A DNA stretch of 64,000 nucleotides from Draconibacterium halophilum. Its GTDB lineage: Bacteria; Bacteroidota; Bacteroidia; Bacteroidales; Prolixibacteraceae. Positions 18,465 through 28,833 of this stretch are shown piece by piece (within the stretch, counting starts at the first letter, position 1; the number at the start of each line of letters is the position of its first letter). The stretch spans positions 2,302,001 to 2,366,000 of the forward strand of contig NZ_CP048409.1 of assembly GCF_010448835.1 (NCBI RefSeq). The letters run 5' to 3'. Below the pieces are notes generated by a model. It worked only from the letters and a program-made list of their open reading frames with translations. It searched no databases and had not been told where the DNA came from. Made by a program: the position numbers and the translations under genes.

Positions 18465-20872
18465 TTAGAATTTTAACGTGAGTTTTAAGTTGAATTTTCG
18501 GGATGTAAGATAATTCGGAACAGCATATTGATCGCCATAAATACTCGACACCCAGAAATACGAAATCGTATTGTTGATATTCAGAATATTAAAAGCTTCC
18601 AGGCTAAGCCACATGTCGGTTATATGCCTGAAAAAAGGGCTGCTCGAACGATTTGCCGGACTTATAAATACTTTCGAAAACCCTAAGTCGATACGGCGGT
18701 ACGGCGGCATACGAAATACATCCTGGTAACGCTCTCCATTCGGAGGTCCGGTGGGCAGGCGCGCTCCGTAAAAACCTGATAGTTGCATTTTATAGCTTGG
18801 ATTACCGGGCAAATAATCCTGAAAAAACATACTAAAATTCATCCACTGATCGGTTGGGCGGGGAATCATTGCGTGCCCGTCGCCTTTAATATCTTCTTCG
18901 GTTTGCAGGAAGGACAAACTGGCCCACGATTGCAGCCCACTTACAAACTCTCCATTAATTTTAAAATCAACTCCGGTGGCATAACCCGTTGCTTCCTCTT
19001 CGGCCAGGTAGCGAATCCGAACATTATCGACCTGGTAAGGAATCAATCGGTTCATGTGTTTGTAATACGCCTCGGAAGTAAAACGAAACGGACGATCCCA
19101 GGCCGTAAATAATAAATCGGTGCCACCAACCACCTGGAAAGAGCGTTGCGCTTTTGAATTGTAATTGATGTAGCCGTCACTTTTTTTCAACTCTTTAAAA
19201 AATGGCGACTGATGATACCAGCCGGCAGATAAACGGAACGACATTTTTTTCTCCCACTCGGGAAATAGTTTAATGTGGCGCGCGGACTAATGAGCAATTC
19301 GTCGTTAAAATCCCAGTAATTGAAGCGAACACCGCCCGTTAAATACAAATCGCCATTTTCTACGGGCACACTCCAACTATCCTGAACGTAGCCTGTTATC
19401 CGGTTCGAACTGATTTTGTTTTTTGCATTTAGTATATAAAATAAATTTACCTGGTTGTCAGAGTAGGGGATAGAATAACCGGCTGAATCGCGGTAAATCC
19501 ACTCGTTTAGTTCGTCGTTTATTTTTTCGTGCTGAAATTTAATTCCCCAGTTGATCAGGTGTTTTTCAGAGTTAAATGCGCCTTTGTGCGCAAAACTGTA
19601 AACCGTTGCGTCCAGGCTGTTTCTGGCATGGTTTAAGAATGTGCCAACACCCAAGTTAAGCGAGCTATCACCAAACTCTTCCGAGCCCATATTTCGCTCC
19701 AGCTGGTTTAAATAATATTGTCCCTGAATATCGTAAGTTTCTTTTTCTTTGGCATGGTAAGCTGATGCAATAAACTTCAGGTTTAGGTAGGCATTGGGAT
19801 GATAGTTGGCAGTTACCGCACCCAAGTAGGTTTGAAAATCGTCCTGTTCCTGTCCATCAAAATAAATTTTAGTATTGAGCGGATTTTGCCAGGTGCCAAA
19901 AGTTGTTTCGCGGGTTTGCGGAATAAAATTATATTGGTTCTGTGCCACGTTACCCAAAAATGAGAGATCGAATTTCTCGTTAAATTGATAGGTTATATAA
20001 GTTTGAAAATCGAGAAAACGTGGATCGTATTCACCTTGTTCATCCAAACTCCCCAACATGTAACGGTTGGTTTTATAACGTAATCCGGAGATATGCGATA
20101 ACTTTCCGTTTAGTGCAACATCTTCGAAATGTGCCGATGCGCCAAGCATACTTAATGATGCCGACCCTTTAAAATTGCTTGGTTTGCGGTATTTTATATC
20201 GAGCACCGACGACATTTTATCGCCGTATTTGGCATTAAAGCCACCTGCCGAAAAATCGATGGTAGAAACCATGTCGCTGTTAATAAAGCTCAACCCTTCC
20301 TGTTGTCCTGACCGAATCAGGAAAGGCCGGTAAACTTCAACATCGTTTACATACACCAGGTTTTCGTCGAAATTACCACCCCGAACGGTGTATTGCGAAC
20401 TTAATTCGTTATTTGATGCAACGCCCGGCAAGGTTTTTAAACCGGCTTCAATTCCTCCCGAAGCACTCGAAATGGAGTTGATAATTTTCGGGTCGAGACT
20501 AACAATACTTCCTCCGTTACGTCGCTGCTCCCTTACAATTATTTCAGCCAGTTCAAGATTCATTTCCGGCATTTCTATTTTCTTGATAATGGTTTCCTCT
20601 CGTTTGGCAAAAACCGAATCCTGAAAAGTTTGGTACCCTAATGATGAAAAAATAATGGTGAGCTGTTTTCGTGCCGGAATCCGAAGCAGGAATTCGCCGT
20701 TGGCATTTGTTGTGGTTCCCAGTGTTGGATATTCTTTTAATACCACATTTACCATATCAATCGGAACTCCGTTCTGATCTTTAATAACACCTTTTAACGT
20801 TGCGTTGTTACTTTGCCCAAAAGCAATGGTTTGGGTTAGCAGTAATAAGAATAGAAGGGTAAAGTTTTTCAT
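18465..20872 (-). CDS. TonB-dependent receptor, frameshifted as sequenced
   Basis: An outer-membrane receptor of about 802 residues once a single missing base is restored. A signal peptide (MKNFTLLFLLLLTQTIAFG) is followed by a CarboxypepD_reg-like domain (about 20-105), a plug domain (about 115-230, with YTVRGGNFDENLVYVNDVEV) and a beta-barrel ending in FNLKLTLKF. The first 561 codons run in one frame (20872-19187); the barrel end continues in another (from about 19258 to 18465). The break is at GGG/AAA, 19260-19265 on the plus strand: one more base gives NYFPEWEKKMSFRLSAGWY, a usual barrel motif. No SusD partner adjoins it, so the ligand is unknown. Confidence 0.85.
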
Positions 20873-20970
20873 TCGTCTGTTATCGCTTATTTTAATTGTG
20901 ACTCATGTAACTCGCACAACGGGCATTTTTATGTGTGTGAAAATTTACTGTGCTCGTTTCATCATTGGCA

Positions 20971-21001
20971 CAAAACTATGCAAACACGTTTTATAATCAA
21001 C
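20971..21001 (-). promoter_or_regulatory. Candidate promoter of the TonB-dependent receptor
   Basis: On the minus strand TAGTTTTG (20971-20978) matches the -7 consensus TAnnTTTG, with GTTG (20998-21001) 19 bases upstream against consensus TTTG. It would give a leader of roughly 90 bases. Confidence 0.35.
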
Positions 21002-21049
21002 AATATATTAATTAATAAATTGTACGATCGAGACAATTTTATCTATAAT

Positions 21050-23002
21050 TTATTTTGTTATTCCCGGCCATTCATCGGTTCTGAATGGATTGGCTGGTAG
21101 CAATTCCAGATTATACAGGTTTAAATCATCAGGATTATCGGCCCAGCCAAAACGCACTGCTACCGGATCGGTAACCGCGTACGAATAAACAACAACCGTA
21201 TTATTATTGATGATCTCGGCTTTAGCCCAGTGGAATTCCTTATCTACACCGGCAATTGCAAATGCTTTTACATAACCGTATTTATCCTTCACTGCCAAAC
21301 CTGAACCTGTTTCGCTGAAAGTGATGTAGGCTTTACCATCTTTAAATTCTACCGATTCGAATGAAGGACCAGTGTACACTACATCTTTATTGTAAGCTAC
21401 TTTAAAAGCATTCAATGCCAGCCGTTTTCCTACATCCTGCTTGTTTTTGGGGTGAATATTATTTGCTTCACCGATATCTATTGCTGATGCCATTCCGGTA
21501 TTTGGCAGCTCCAAAGTCATTGTTTGTGCCTCGCGTAACTCTGCCCACTCGCTATCGCCGGGTTTTTGTACAGGTTTCATATAATTGGCCAGTTGCACGA
21601 ATAAAAACGGGAAATCGCCCTGGCTCCATTGTTTACGCCAATCATTAATCAGGTTGGGGAACACGCGTTGATATTGTTTTGCCCGGCTAGCATTTGCTTC
21701 GCCCTGATACCAAATTACACCTTTCATTCCGAAAGGTACAATTGGGTTGATCATACTGTTGAATAACAGTGTTGGATACGAATTTGGCCCCAGATCAATA
21801 TTCTGCATTACAGCTTTCGAAATCTTAAATTTCCAATCGCCTGATATATCAATTTTTTCCTGTCCGATGGCCACGTACTGATCTTCCGGATCGCCCCAAA
21901 TTCCACCACCGCCGCCGGTATCGTTAACACGAACAACGATCATATTTTTGCCCGGATTTAAATATTTTTTATCAATGGTGTAAACTCTTTCTTTGTCGTA
22001 TTGATTTTCGGTTTTCCCGATTTCAATCCCGTTTAGAAACGTAATGTCCGAATCATCTATTTTCCCTAAGTGCAGGTTTAGGTTCGTTTGTGTTTGGTCT
22101 TCAGTAAGGTCAAGTTCTTTGCGGTACCATCCAATTCCGTCAATGTCGATGTAGCCCTGTTCTTCCCATAATCCCGGGGCAATAATTTTACTCCAGTCCG
22201 TGTCGTTTAGTTCCGGATCCGACCACACCGGCTTCCCGTTTTGCATGCCTTTGTCATCAGAAGGAATTTCACCGCCCAGTATTTCTCTTATTTCAGCCTC
22301 CTTATTCTTTTTGTATTCTTCAACATCCATTTGTTGCAACTCAATCATCAGTTCTCTGAAATCCGGATCGTTTTGAATCGTTTGCGCGCTGGTCCATGTT
22401 TCGGCAACGGTGCCGCCCCACGACGAGTGAATTAATCCGATAGGAACATCAAGTTCTTCCTGCAAAGCCTTGCCAAAAAAATACCCGACAGCTGAAAAGT
22501 TATGTGCTGTTTGCGGCGTACATTCCATCCATTCGCCACTTTCCAAATCTTTTTCAGGAAATTGTGCCACTTTTCGTGGTACGGTAAACAAACGGATATT
22601 CGGATGTTCGGCGGCAGTTACTTCTTTATCAGCATTTTTCACCTGTGCCAGTGGCCATTCCATGTTCGACTGACCCGAGCACACCCAAACTTCACCAATC
22701 ATAACATTCGTTAACGAAATGGTATTTTTTCCTTTTACTGTTAAGGTGTAAGGACCACCATACTTTTGTGCTGGCAATTTTACATTCCATTTACCATCTT
22801 CGCTGGTAGTTGTTTCTAAAGCGTCAGTATTTAATTCAACAGAAATCGTTTCGCCCGGATCTGCCCAGCCCCATACCGGGATTTTAATTCCTTGTTGCAA
22901 TACCATGTTTGAGCTGAATATTTTGGGGAGCTTTACCTCTGCATTCACACTAATCACTGCAGCAAAAAGTAAGGCACATAGCACATAGACTTTTATCTTC
23001 AT
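21050..23002 (-). CDS. Sialate O-acetylesterase
   Basis: A 650-residue secreted SGNH-type esterase that removes O-acetyl groups from sialic acid or other acetylated sugars. A signal peptide (MKIKVYVLCALLFAAVISVNA) precedes a beta-domain, then the nucleophile block VWVCSGQSNMEWPL (Ser in GQSNM, about residue 103). A jelly-roll-like insert resembling glycosidase sugar-binding modules occupies about 240-390. The second catalytic block follows with VIWYQGEANA, and the Asp/His region (DIGEANNIHPKNK) is near residue 520. In Bacteroidota these enzymes usually belong to glycan-utilisation loci; here no glycosidase adjoins it. The start at 23002 fits the signal peptide; an ATG at 23026 adds eight residues. 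Confidence 0.87.
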   Translation of the reverse strand: MKIKVYVLCALLFAAVISVNAEVKLPKIFSSNMVLQQGIKIPVWGWADPGETISVELNTDALETTTSEDGKWNVKLPAQKYGGPYTLTVKGKNTISLTNVMIGEVWVCSGQSNMEWPLAQVKNADKEVTAAEHPNIRLFTVPRKVAQFPEKDLESGEWMECTPQTAHNFSAVGYFFGKALQEELDVPIGLIHSSWGGTVAETWTSAQTIQNDPDFRELMIELQQMDVEEYKKNKEAEIREILGGEIPSDDKGMQNGKPVWSDPELNDTDWSKIIAPGLWEEQGYIDIDGIGWYRKELDLTEDQTQTNLNLHLGKIDDSDITFLNGIEIGKTENQYDKERVYTIDKKYLNPGKNMIVVRVNDTGGGGGIWGDPEDQYVAIGQEKIDISGDWKFKISKAVMQNIDLGPNSYPTLLFNSMINPIVPFGMKGVIWYQGEANASRAKQYQRVFPNLINDWRKQWSQGDFPFLFVQLANYMKPVQKPGDSEWAELREAQTMTLELPNTGMASAIDIGEANNIHPKNKQDVGKRLALNAFKVAYNKDVVYTGPSFESVEFKDGKAYITFSETGSGLAVKDKYGYVKAFAIAGVDKEFHWAKAEIINNNTVVVYSYAVTDPVAVRFGWADNPDDLNLYNLELLPANPFRTDEWPGITK

Positions 23003-23105
23003 TTTAAATAATTTTCGTTTTCTCAAAACTAATGAATTGAATGGTATTTTCAGTCAATTCAATATGGATTAAACGCAGAACTATAAATAAAACGGTGAGT
23101 GAGAA

Positions 23106-23402
23106 TTAAAGTTTTCTGGATTTTTGAAAATATTCAGAAATTGCTTCCACGTAATTTTCGTAGGCGTCAATTCCTTTTGGCGTGATGCTTAAGGTTGTTA
23201 AAGGATAGTTTTTTCGGAACGATTTTTTAACCTTGATATAACCACCTTCCTTTAGCTTTGTGATCTGGAAACTGAGGTTGCCTTTTGAGGTATCAATATT
23301 TTTGAGCAAATATGAAAACTCCGCTGATTTTACATTTAAAAGAATGGTCATTATTGCCAGCCGCACCTGTGAATGAAGAAGTGAGTCGAGGCTTCTAAAC
23401 AT
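23106..23402 (-). CDS. Winged-helix transcriptional regulator
   Basis: A 98-residue MarR/ArsR-like winged-helix protein of the HTH_34 type. The recognition region is FSYLLKNIDTSKGNLSFQI followed by a wing (GGYIKVKKSFRKNYPLTTL), and the C-terminal helix YENYVEAISEYF probably dimerises. Its start codon overlaps the 3' end of the upstream membrane-protein gene by 8 bases, so the two are surely co-transcribed. Similar pairs in Bacteroidota couple a small DNA-binding protein to a membrane protein of unknown role; autoregulation is a guess. Confidence 0.82.
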   Translation of the reverse strand: MFRSLDSLLHSQVRLAIMTILLNVKSAEFSYLLKNIDTSKGNLSFQITKLKEGGYIKVKKSFRKNYPLTTLSITPKGIDAYENYVEAISEYFQKSRKL

Positions 23403-24018
23403 GGATTAGCTTTTTACTTTGCAAATACATCAAAACTCCCGGGATTACAAAACAAATAAAGTTGGCTATTGCCCGAATAAGATATTGGTCAGCCAGTTCT
23501 ACCCGGGCGCACAATACTGCTGCAATCCACATTATAACACCGCTTATTGATAGTAACTTGTAGCGATAAATTCCGCCTGTAACAAAAAGTGCAAAACCAA
23601 GTAGCACCATTTGTAGCGGATGAATTAGTGCAAAAGTAACTTCTTGCAGCAGACTTTTAGTTACAATAACATTCAGATTATGGGCAATAATGATTCCTAT
23701 CCAGACAAAACGTGTGGAAATAGCCGTATATGTGCGAAATTTTGGTTTGCGTAGGAATAGATAATAAATGGAAAATCCGATTAATAACACCGCTGCTATA
23801 ATATTTAAAGAATCGATGAGATTACGTGTACTCCGCACTACAAGGTGGGTGGATTTATAGTAATTAAGGAAGAATCCAATTGTAAATGATGTTCCCCATA
23901 AAATGAGTAGAATCCCATCTTCGTATAAGGAACGCTTTGATGTTGCAACAGCTGTTTTAAGCGTAGCAAGTAATTGTTTGTCGCTTAACTGGTCCTGGTT
24001 TATTATTGAGTTTTCCAT
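23395..24018 (-). CDS. Hypothetical multi-pass membrane protein
   Basis: A 207-residue protein with a soluble N-terminus of about 35 residues and about six hydrophobic segments, ending in a charged tail LQSKKLIHV. I do not recognise a named family with confidence; proteins of this kind are often encoded next to the HTH_34 regulators, as here, where the genes overlap by 8 bases. It could sense or modulate the regulator, but the sequence alone does not show this. Confidence 0.7.
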   Translation of the reverse strand: MENSIINQDQLSDKQLLATLKTAVATSKRSLYEDGILLILWGTSFTIGFFLNYYKSTHLVVRSTRNLIDSLNIIAAVLLIGFSIYYLFLRKPKFRTYTAISTRFVWIGIIIAHNLNVIVTKSLLQEVTFALIHPLQMVLLGFALFVTGGIYRYKLLSISGVIMWIAAVLCARVELADQYLIRAIANFICFVIPGVLMYLQSKKLIHV

Positions 24019-24115
24019 GGTTTATTTTTGTTTATAAATTTAAACAAGTTTGTATTACAAACCAAATATGTTGATCAAAATAAACTATTTGTGGTGGTTG
24101 AATTCTGTATTTTAT

Positions 24116-25360
24116 CTAATTTGATTTAATAATGCGAGTGACAAAATCTTTTGTCCCCACCTTTACTCGCACGATGTAAACTCCTTTTTTTAGGTGCGCT
24201 AAAGACATGTGGTGTTGATTTTCTTCGAATAACTCCAGGTGCTCCAAACTCCCCTTCATATCATAAATTTTTAGCGAGTATTTGATTGCTGGTGTGTTAT
24301 CGTTTGTTGGAAGCACAATGGTACATTCATCAACCACCGGATTTGGATAAACAAGTATTTCATTTTCGCCGATTTTTGCAAATTGAGGTTCCGCTTCAAT
24401 GACGTAATTATACGGATCGCGCCAGTCGCGAATATTGTTTGTATCATTATCGGGTAGTGGACTGTTACTCCCCATAGGGTTTAGCCTCGATATTGCACAG
24501 TTGACAGTGTCGCAACTGTTATCAAGCCCATCCGAATCATAATCCAGATTTGAAAAATTTAATGCAGGAAGCTGGTCGTTGTCTATGTCATAGGCTTCAA
24601 TAAAGTCTGGTATTCCATCGTTGTCTGAATCAATATCCTGAAAATCGGGAATACCATCAAGGTCGGTATCTGTTTGCTCGTAATAATCGCCCCCTTCATC
24701 AGGATCAAAAGCAGCGTCCCATCCATTGTTATTGTTGTCGTTCAATAGTAACGATTTGCAAAATCCTTCCATTTGCCATTCGGTAAAATCCGTAATACCG
24801 TCGTTATCCGAATCGATGTCGAGATAATCCGGGATTCCATCTTCATCAGTATCTACTGTTTCATCACCTTCATGAACATCCAGAATCCCGTCGTTGTCGT
24901 CATCCATGTCAATCATGTTTATAACCTGGTCGCAATCGTTATCGTCATCCACTATAATGGAGAGCTGTGCTTCGCAATAAATGGATGCATTGGCGACATT
25001 GCTTAGTCGGTAGGTCAGTGTTATATTTCCCCTGAAATCGGAAGGGTTGCTATAGGTAAAATTGCCAAGTGGACCGCACGAAAAATTGCCAAAAGCAGGA
25101 GGCTCAATTTCGCTAAGCCAAAATGAATCCTGAGTATAGGTGTCGTTACTTAACAGGTTGCCCGAAATCGTATTATTTCCGCAGCCTATGCCCAGAATAA
25201 ATGTGTCGTTAACCGCAATTGGTTGATCAATTGTCGACTGGTGTGAGTGATAGATATAGGGATAACAAGAATCGTTAAAATTCGTAAGATCCGATGCGAA
25301 TGCCCATGAGAATAAGTTATGTGTCAATACACATAACATACCCAAACCTATTTTTTTCAT
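24116..25360 (-). CDS. Secreted protein with calcium-binding repeats and T9SS sorting domain
   Basis: A 414-residue secreted protein. A signal peptide (about residues 1-22) is followed by a cadherin-like or immunoglobulin-like region (50-135), then a run of acidic thrombospondin type 3-like repeats (DxDxDGIPD pattern, about 140-280) expected to bind calcium. The last 80 residues are a type A type IX secretion sorting domain (EILVYPNPVVDECTIVL, then KGVYIVRVK). The protein should therefore be exported through the type IX system and attached to the surface or released. No T9SS core gene lies in the window. A binding or adhesive role is inferred; no catalytic domain is seen. Confidence 0.85.
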   Translation of the reverse strand: MKKIGLGMLCVLTHNLFSWAFASDLTNFNDSCYPYIYHSHQSTIDQPIAVNDTFILGIGCGNNTISGNLLSNDTYTQDSFWLSEIEPPAFGNFSCGPLGNFTYSNPSDFRGNITLTYRLSNVANASIYCEAQLSIIVDDDNDCDQVINMIDMDDDNDGILDVHEGDETVDTDEDGIPDYLDIDSDNDGITDFTEWQMEGFCKSLLLNDNNNNGWDAAFDPDEGGDYYEQTDTDLDGIPDFQDIDSDNDGIPDFIEAYDIDNDQLPALNFSNLDYDSDGLDNSCDTVNCAISRLNPMGSNSPLPDNDTNNIRDWRDPYNYVIEAEPQFAKIGENEILVYPNPVVDECTIVLPTNDNTPAIKYSLKIYDMKGSLEHLELFEENQHHMSLAHLKKGVYIVRVKVGTKDFVTRIIKSN

Positions 25361-25530
25361 CTTGTTTTTTATCTGGGCGCAAATGTATTTTACTTGTATT
25401 AATTACAACCGTAGAATGGCTTTAAATAGGCTCTAGTTATTAACACCGAATGTTTAATACCGTTATATATTCAGAGTTTTAATTTTTCAGCTTTCCGGTA
25501 AAAATAAAAATGGAAACCACCGAATAGTTT

Positions 25531-25538
25531 TATCTTTG
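25531..25538 (+). promoter_or_regulatory. Candidate -7 element upstream of fumarase
   Basis: TATCTTTG fits TAnnTTTG and lies 28 bases before the fumarase start. No good TTTG was found at the -33 distance, so support is partial. Confidence 0.3.
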
Positions 25539-25566
25539 ATGGAAAATTAATTTAATCGATTTTACA

Positions 25567-27171
25567 ATGGCAGATTTTAAATACCAAAAACCATTTCCAA
25601 TTTTAAAAGACGATACTGAATATCGTTGCATTACAAAAAATTATGTGTCGACCGTGGAGCTCGATGGCCGCGAGATTTTAAAAGTTGATCCAAAAGGTTT
25701 GGAGGAACTGGCAAAAGAAGCATTTTCTGATGTTTCGTTTTACCTGCGTTCTGCTCACCTCGAGAAACTGGCCAAAATACTTGAAGATCCGGAGGCAACC
25801 GATAACGATAAATTTGTAGCACATACCATGTTGATGAATCAAGCTGTTTCTGCCGAAGGCGAACTGCCTACATGCCAGGATACAGGTACAGCAATTGTGA
25901 TTGGAAAAAAAGGTGAAGATGTGTACACCGGTGCAAACGATGCAGAAGAGTTGTCGAAAGGTATTTTTGCGACTTATGCCGATAAAAATTTACGTTATTC
26001 GCAGGTTGTTCCTTTTACCATGACAAAGGAAAAGAACACGGGTACTAACCTTCCTGCACAAATTGATTTGTATGCCGAGCAAGGGAATAAATACGAATTC
26101 TTATTTGTAACAAAAGGTGGAGGTTCAGGTAACAAAACATTCCTTTACCAGCAAACAAAATCGCTGTTGACTGAGGAAAATCTCACCAAATTTGTACAGG
26201 ATAAAATAATGGATCTGGGTACTTCTGCCTGTCCACCGTATCATTTGGCATTGGTAATTGGCGGAACTTCTGCCGAGGCTACTCTTGCTACCGTGAAAAA
26301 AGCATCTGCAGGTTATTTAGATCATTTACCAACCGAAGGTAACGAAGGTGGTCAGGCTTTCCGCGATTTGGAATGGGAAGAAAAAGTAACCAAAATTTGC
26401 CAGGAAAGTGGAGTAGGTGCGCAGTTTGGCGGAAAATATTTCGTGCACGATGTTCGTGTTATCCGCTTGCCACGCCACGCAGCTTCGTGCCCGGTAGGTT
26501 TGGGAGTGAGTTGTAGTGCCGACCGTAACATAAAAGCAAAAATTACCAAGGAAGGTATTTTTGTGGAGCAACTGGAAAAAAATCCTGCACGTTTCTTACC
26601 GGCAAAAGCACCATCAATGAGTCCTGCGATTGATATCGATCTGGATCAGGGAATGGATAAAGTATTGGCCGAATTGAAAAAATATCCAACAAAAACGCGT
26701 TTGAATTTGAGTGGTACTTTAATTGTAGCCCGCGACATTGCACACGCGCAGATTAAACAAATGCTTGACGAAGGCCAACCAATGCCGGAGTACTTTAAAA
26801 ACCACCCAGTGTATTATGCAGGTCCTGCAAAAACGCCAAAAGGTATGGCTTCAGGAAGTTTCGGACCAACAACGGCTGGTCGGATGGATCCATATGTTGA
26901 GGAGTTTCAGAGCCATGGCGGTTCGATGATTATGTTGGCAAAAGGAAATCGCTCGCAAGCTGTTACCGATGCCTGTAAAAAGCACGGAGGATTCTATCTG
27001 GGGTCAATTGGCGGACCGGCGGCTATCCTTGCCAAAAACAGTATTAAATCTGTTGAGGTTGTTGATTTTGAGGATCTTGGAATGGAAGCGGTTCGTAAGA
27101 TTCGTGTAGAGAATTTCCCCGCATTCATTATTGTTGATGATAAAGGAAACGACTTCTTTAAGGAATTATAA
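25567..27171 (+). CDS. fumA: Fumarate hydratase class I (iron-sulfur)
   Basis: A 534-residue class I fumarase of the FumA/FumB type that interconverts fumarate and malate in the citric acid cycle, including the reductive branch used by many anaerobes. The three cysteines expected to hold the 4Fe-4S cluster are C103 (LPTCQDTG), C222 (TSACPPYH) and C316 (GVSCSADR), matching E. coli FumA spacing. The N-terminal alpha domain and C-terminal beta domain are fused in one chain, as in gamma-proteobacterial FumA. It is monocistronic: a -7 promoter element lies upstream and an intrinsic terminator begins 23 bases after the stop codon. Confidence 0.95.
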   Translation: MADFKYQKPFPILKDDTEYRCITKNYVSTVELDGREILKVDPKGLEELAKEAFSDVSFYLRSAHLEKLAKILEDPEATDNDKFVAHTMLMNQAVSAEGELPTCQDTGTAIVIGKKGEDVYTGANDAEELSKGIFATYADKNLRYSQVVPFTMTKEKNTGTNLPAQIDLYAEQGNKYEFLFVTKGGGSGNKTFLYQQTKSLLTEENLTKFVQDKIMDLGTSACPPYHLALVIGGTSAEATLATVKKASAGYLDHLPTEGNEGGQAFRDLEWEEKVTKICQESGVGAQFGGKYFVHDVRVIRLPRHAASCPVGLGVSCSADRNIKAKITKEGIFVEQLEKNPARFLPAKAPSMSPAIDIDLDQGMDKVLAELKKYPTKTRLNLSGTLIVARDIAHAQIKQMLDEGQPMPEYFKNHPVYYAGPAKTPKGMASGSFGPTTAGRMDPYVEEFQSHGGSMIMLAKGNRSQAVTDACKKHGGFYLGSIGGPAAILAKNSIKSVEVVDFEDLGMEAVRKIRVENFPAFIIVDDKGNDFFKEL

Positions 27172-27193
27172 AGACATTTCGTTTAGAGATAAT

Positions 27194-27226
27194 AAAACCT
27201 TCAGTGTCAATCTGGAGGTTTTTTTT
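27194..27226 (+). terminator. Intrinsic terminator of fumarase
   Basis: An 11-bp stem (AAAACCTTCAG / CTGGAGGTTTT, one G-U pair) with a 7-base loop runs into a tract of eight T. Confidence 0.8.
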
Positions 27227-27643
27227 ATGACCAAAATTCGAGGTATAAAAAGCGTAAATAAAAGAAAACGGAAAGTAGTCAGCAGCCACTCTCCGTTATC
27301 AGTTATAAATCTATGCGAAAGATTTTGCTAAATATAATTGAATGTTTGAGTATTTTAAAAAATACATGTCTGTAATCGTCCTGTTATTGAGCATGTTGTA
27401 AAAGAGTTATTGGTACTTTTTATAAAGAAAGAGAAATAGTGGTAGTGTCCTAAGTTTTGGGAAATCAGCGTAAACAGAGCAGAATTTGTTTACTTTTTTA
27501 TAAAAGTCAACTATCGATTATTAGCTTTTTAAAGAGTAAATAGAATCAATATAAATAGCGACAATTGAATTAGATTATTGTTATTTGAATGATTTTGCTG
27601 AATGTCGATAAAACTTTAGCTTTGATGTACATAAAATAATCGT
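27227..27643 (+). other. Intergenic region upstream of the 3-hydroxyisobutyrate dehydrogenase-like gene
   Basis: A gap of about 417 bases after the fumarase terminator. It contains a good Bacteroidota promoter (27594-27624) and otherwise no gene that I can support. It is strongly A+T-rich. Confidence 0.5.
27594..27624 (+). promoter_or_regulatory. Bacteroidota-type promoter of the 3-hydroxyisobutyrate dehydrogenase-like gene
   Basis: TTTG (27594-27597), a 19-base spacer and TAGCTTTG (27617-27624) match the TTTG-N19-21-TAnnTTTG consensus exactly. The start codon is 19 bases downstream. Confidence 0.6.
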
Positions 27644-28527
27644 ATGAAAAAAGATATTTCAATTGGTTGGATTGGCACCGGAGTAATGGGAGTTTCTATG
27701 CTCGGCCACTTAAATAATGCAGGTTATTCTTGCACTACTTATACCCGAACTAAAAGTAAAGCAGAAACATTACTGGACAATGGAGTAAAATGGGCCGAGA
27801 GTCCGGCGGAAGTTGCAGCCGTTTCTGATGTTGTTTTTACGATTGTTGGATTTCCAAAAGACGTACGCGAGGTATACTTTGGCGAAAATGGAATATTGAC
27901 AAAAGCTAAAGCCGGGGCAGTTTTGGTTGATATGACAACTACCGAACCAAGTCTGGCAGTGGAAATCTATGAAGCTGCAAAATCCAAAAATATCCAATCG
28001 GTTGATGCACCGGTTTCAGGGGTGATGTTGGTGCTAAAAATGGGACATTGTCGATAATGGCCGGTGGCGATAAAGAAGCTTTTGATAAGGTAATGCCGCT
28101 GTTCGAAATTATGGGAAAACAAATCGTTTACCAGGGCGAAGCCGGATCGGGGCAACATACAAAAATGTGTAACCAAATCACCATTGCCGGAACAATGATA
28201 GGAGTTTGCGAAGCCTTATTGTACGGACATAAAGCTGGTCTCGATTTACCAACCATGCTCTCGTCAATAAGTGGCGGAGCTGCCGGTTGCTGGACACTCG
28301 ATAATCTGGCTCCGCGTATTGTCGATCGTAATTTCGACCCGGGATTTTTTGTAGAACATTTTATAAAAGATATGGGCATTGCTTTGAAAGAAGCAGAAAA
28401 TATGAACCTTTCGCTACCCGGGCTGGCGCTCGCTAAACAACTTTATCTTGCAGTACAGGCACAAGGCCACGGAAAGTTGGGAACACATGCTTTAACTTTG
28501 GCTTTGGAAAAATTATCTGGAATTTAG
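27644..28527 (+). CDS. 3-hydroxyisobutyrate dehydrogenase-like NAD(P)-dependent oxidoreductase, frameshifted as sequenced
   Basis: A beta-hydroxyacid dehydrogenase of about 294 residues after repair. The N-terminal Rossmann motif is IGWIGTGVMGVSM, the substrate-binding region is DAPVSGG at about residue 124, and the catalytic lysine sits in GQHTKMCNQ. The N-terminal frame stops at 28057 and the rest of the enzyme continues in another frame to 28527. Restoring one G in the GGGG run at 28019-28022 yields APVSGGDVGAKNGTLSIMAG, exactly the family pattern. The enzyme reduces or oxidises a small 3-hydroxy acid (for example tartronate semialdehyde or succinic semialdehyde); which one is not clear. 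It stands alone. Confidence 0.87.
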
Positions 28528-28833
28528 GATCATTTCAGAAGTGAAATAATTCCGTTTAAGAGCTTTCAGAAAGAAAATTATTAATTGTTTCATTGACGCA
28601 ATCTTATAGATTCCATCGGAAACTATATGACCAGAGTCTGTACAAGCCAATATAAACAGCCGGATTTGGTTTGGCGATATTATAATTTGTAAATCTTTAT
28701 TTGCCCCTGAACATTTATTATAAACGTTTGTTGTAAAGGATGTTAATAAAAGCATGTAAGAATAAATATATCTTAATATGTCGGCTTCATAGCCTAACAA
28801 AAACAACTAAAAAAGCTTAAAATCAACAATCAA
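28528..28833. other. Intergenic region upstream of the molybdenum hydroxylase genes
   Basis: A 306-base A+T-rich gap that must hold the promoter of the hydroxylase operon. I could not find a full TTTG/TAnnTTTG pair, and I see no molybdenum cofactor riboswitch-like fold that I would trust. Confidence 0.45.

Noticed and set aside
27441..27470. GTAGTGTCCTAAGTTTTGG, which looked like an insertion-sequence end
   Set aside because: No matching inverted end, target duplication or transposase fragment could be found nearby.
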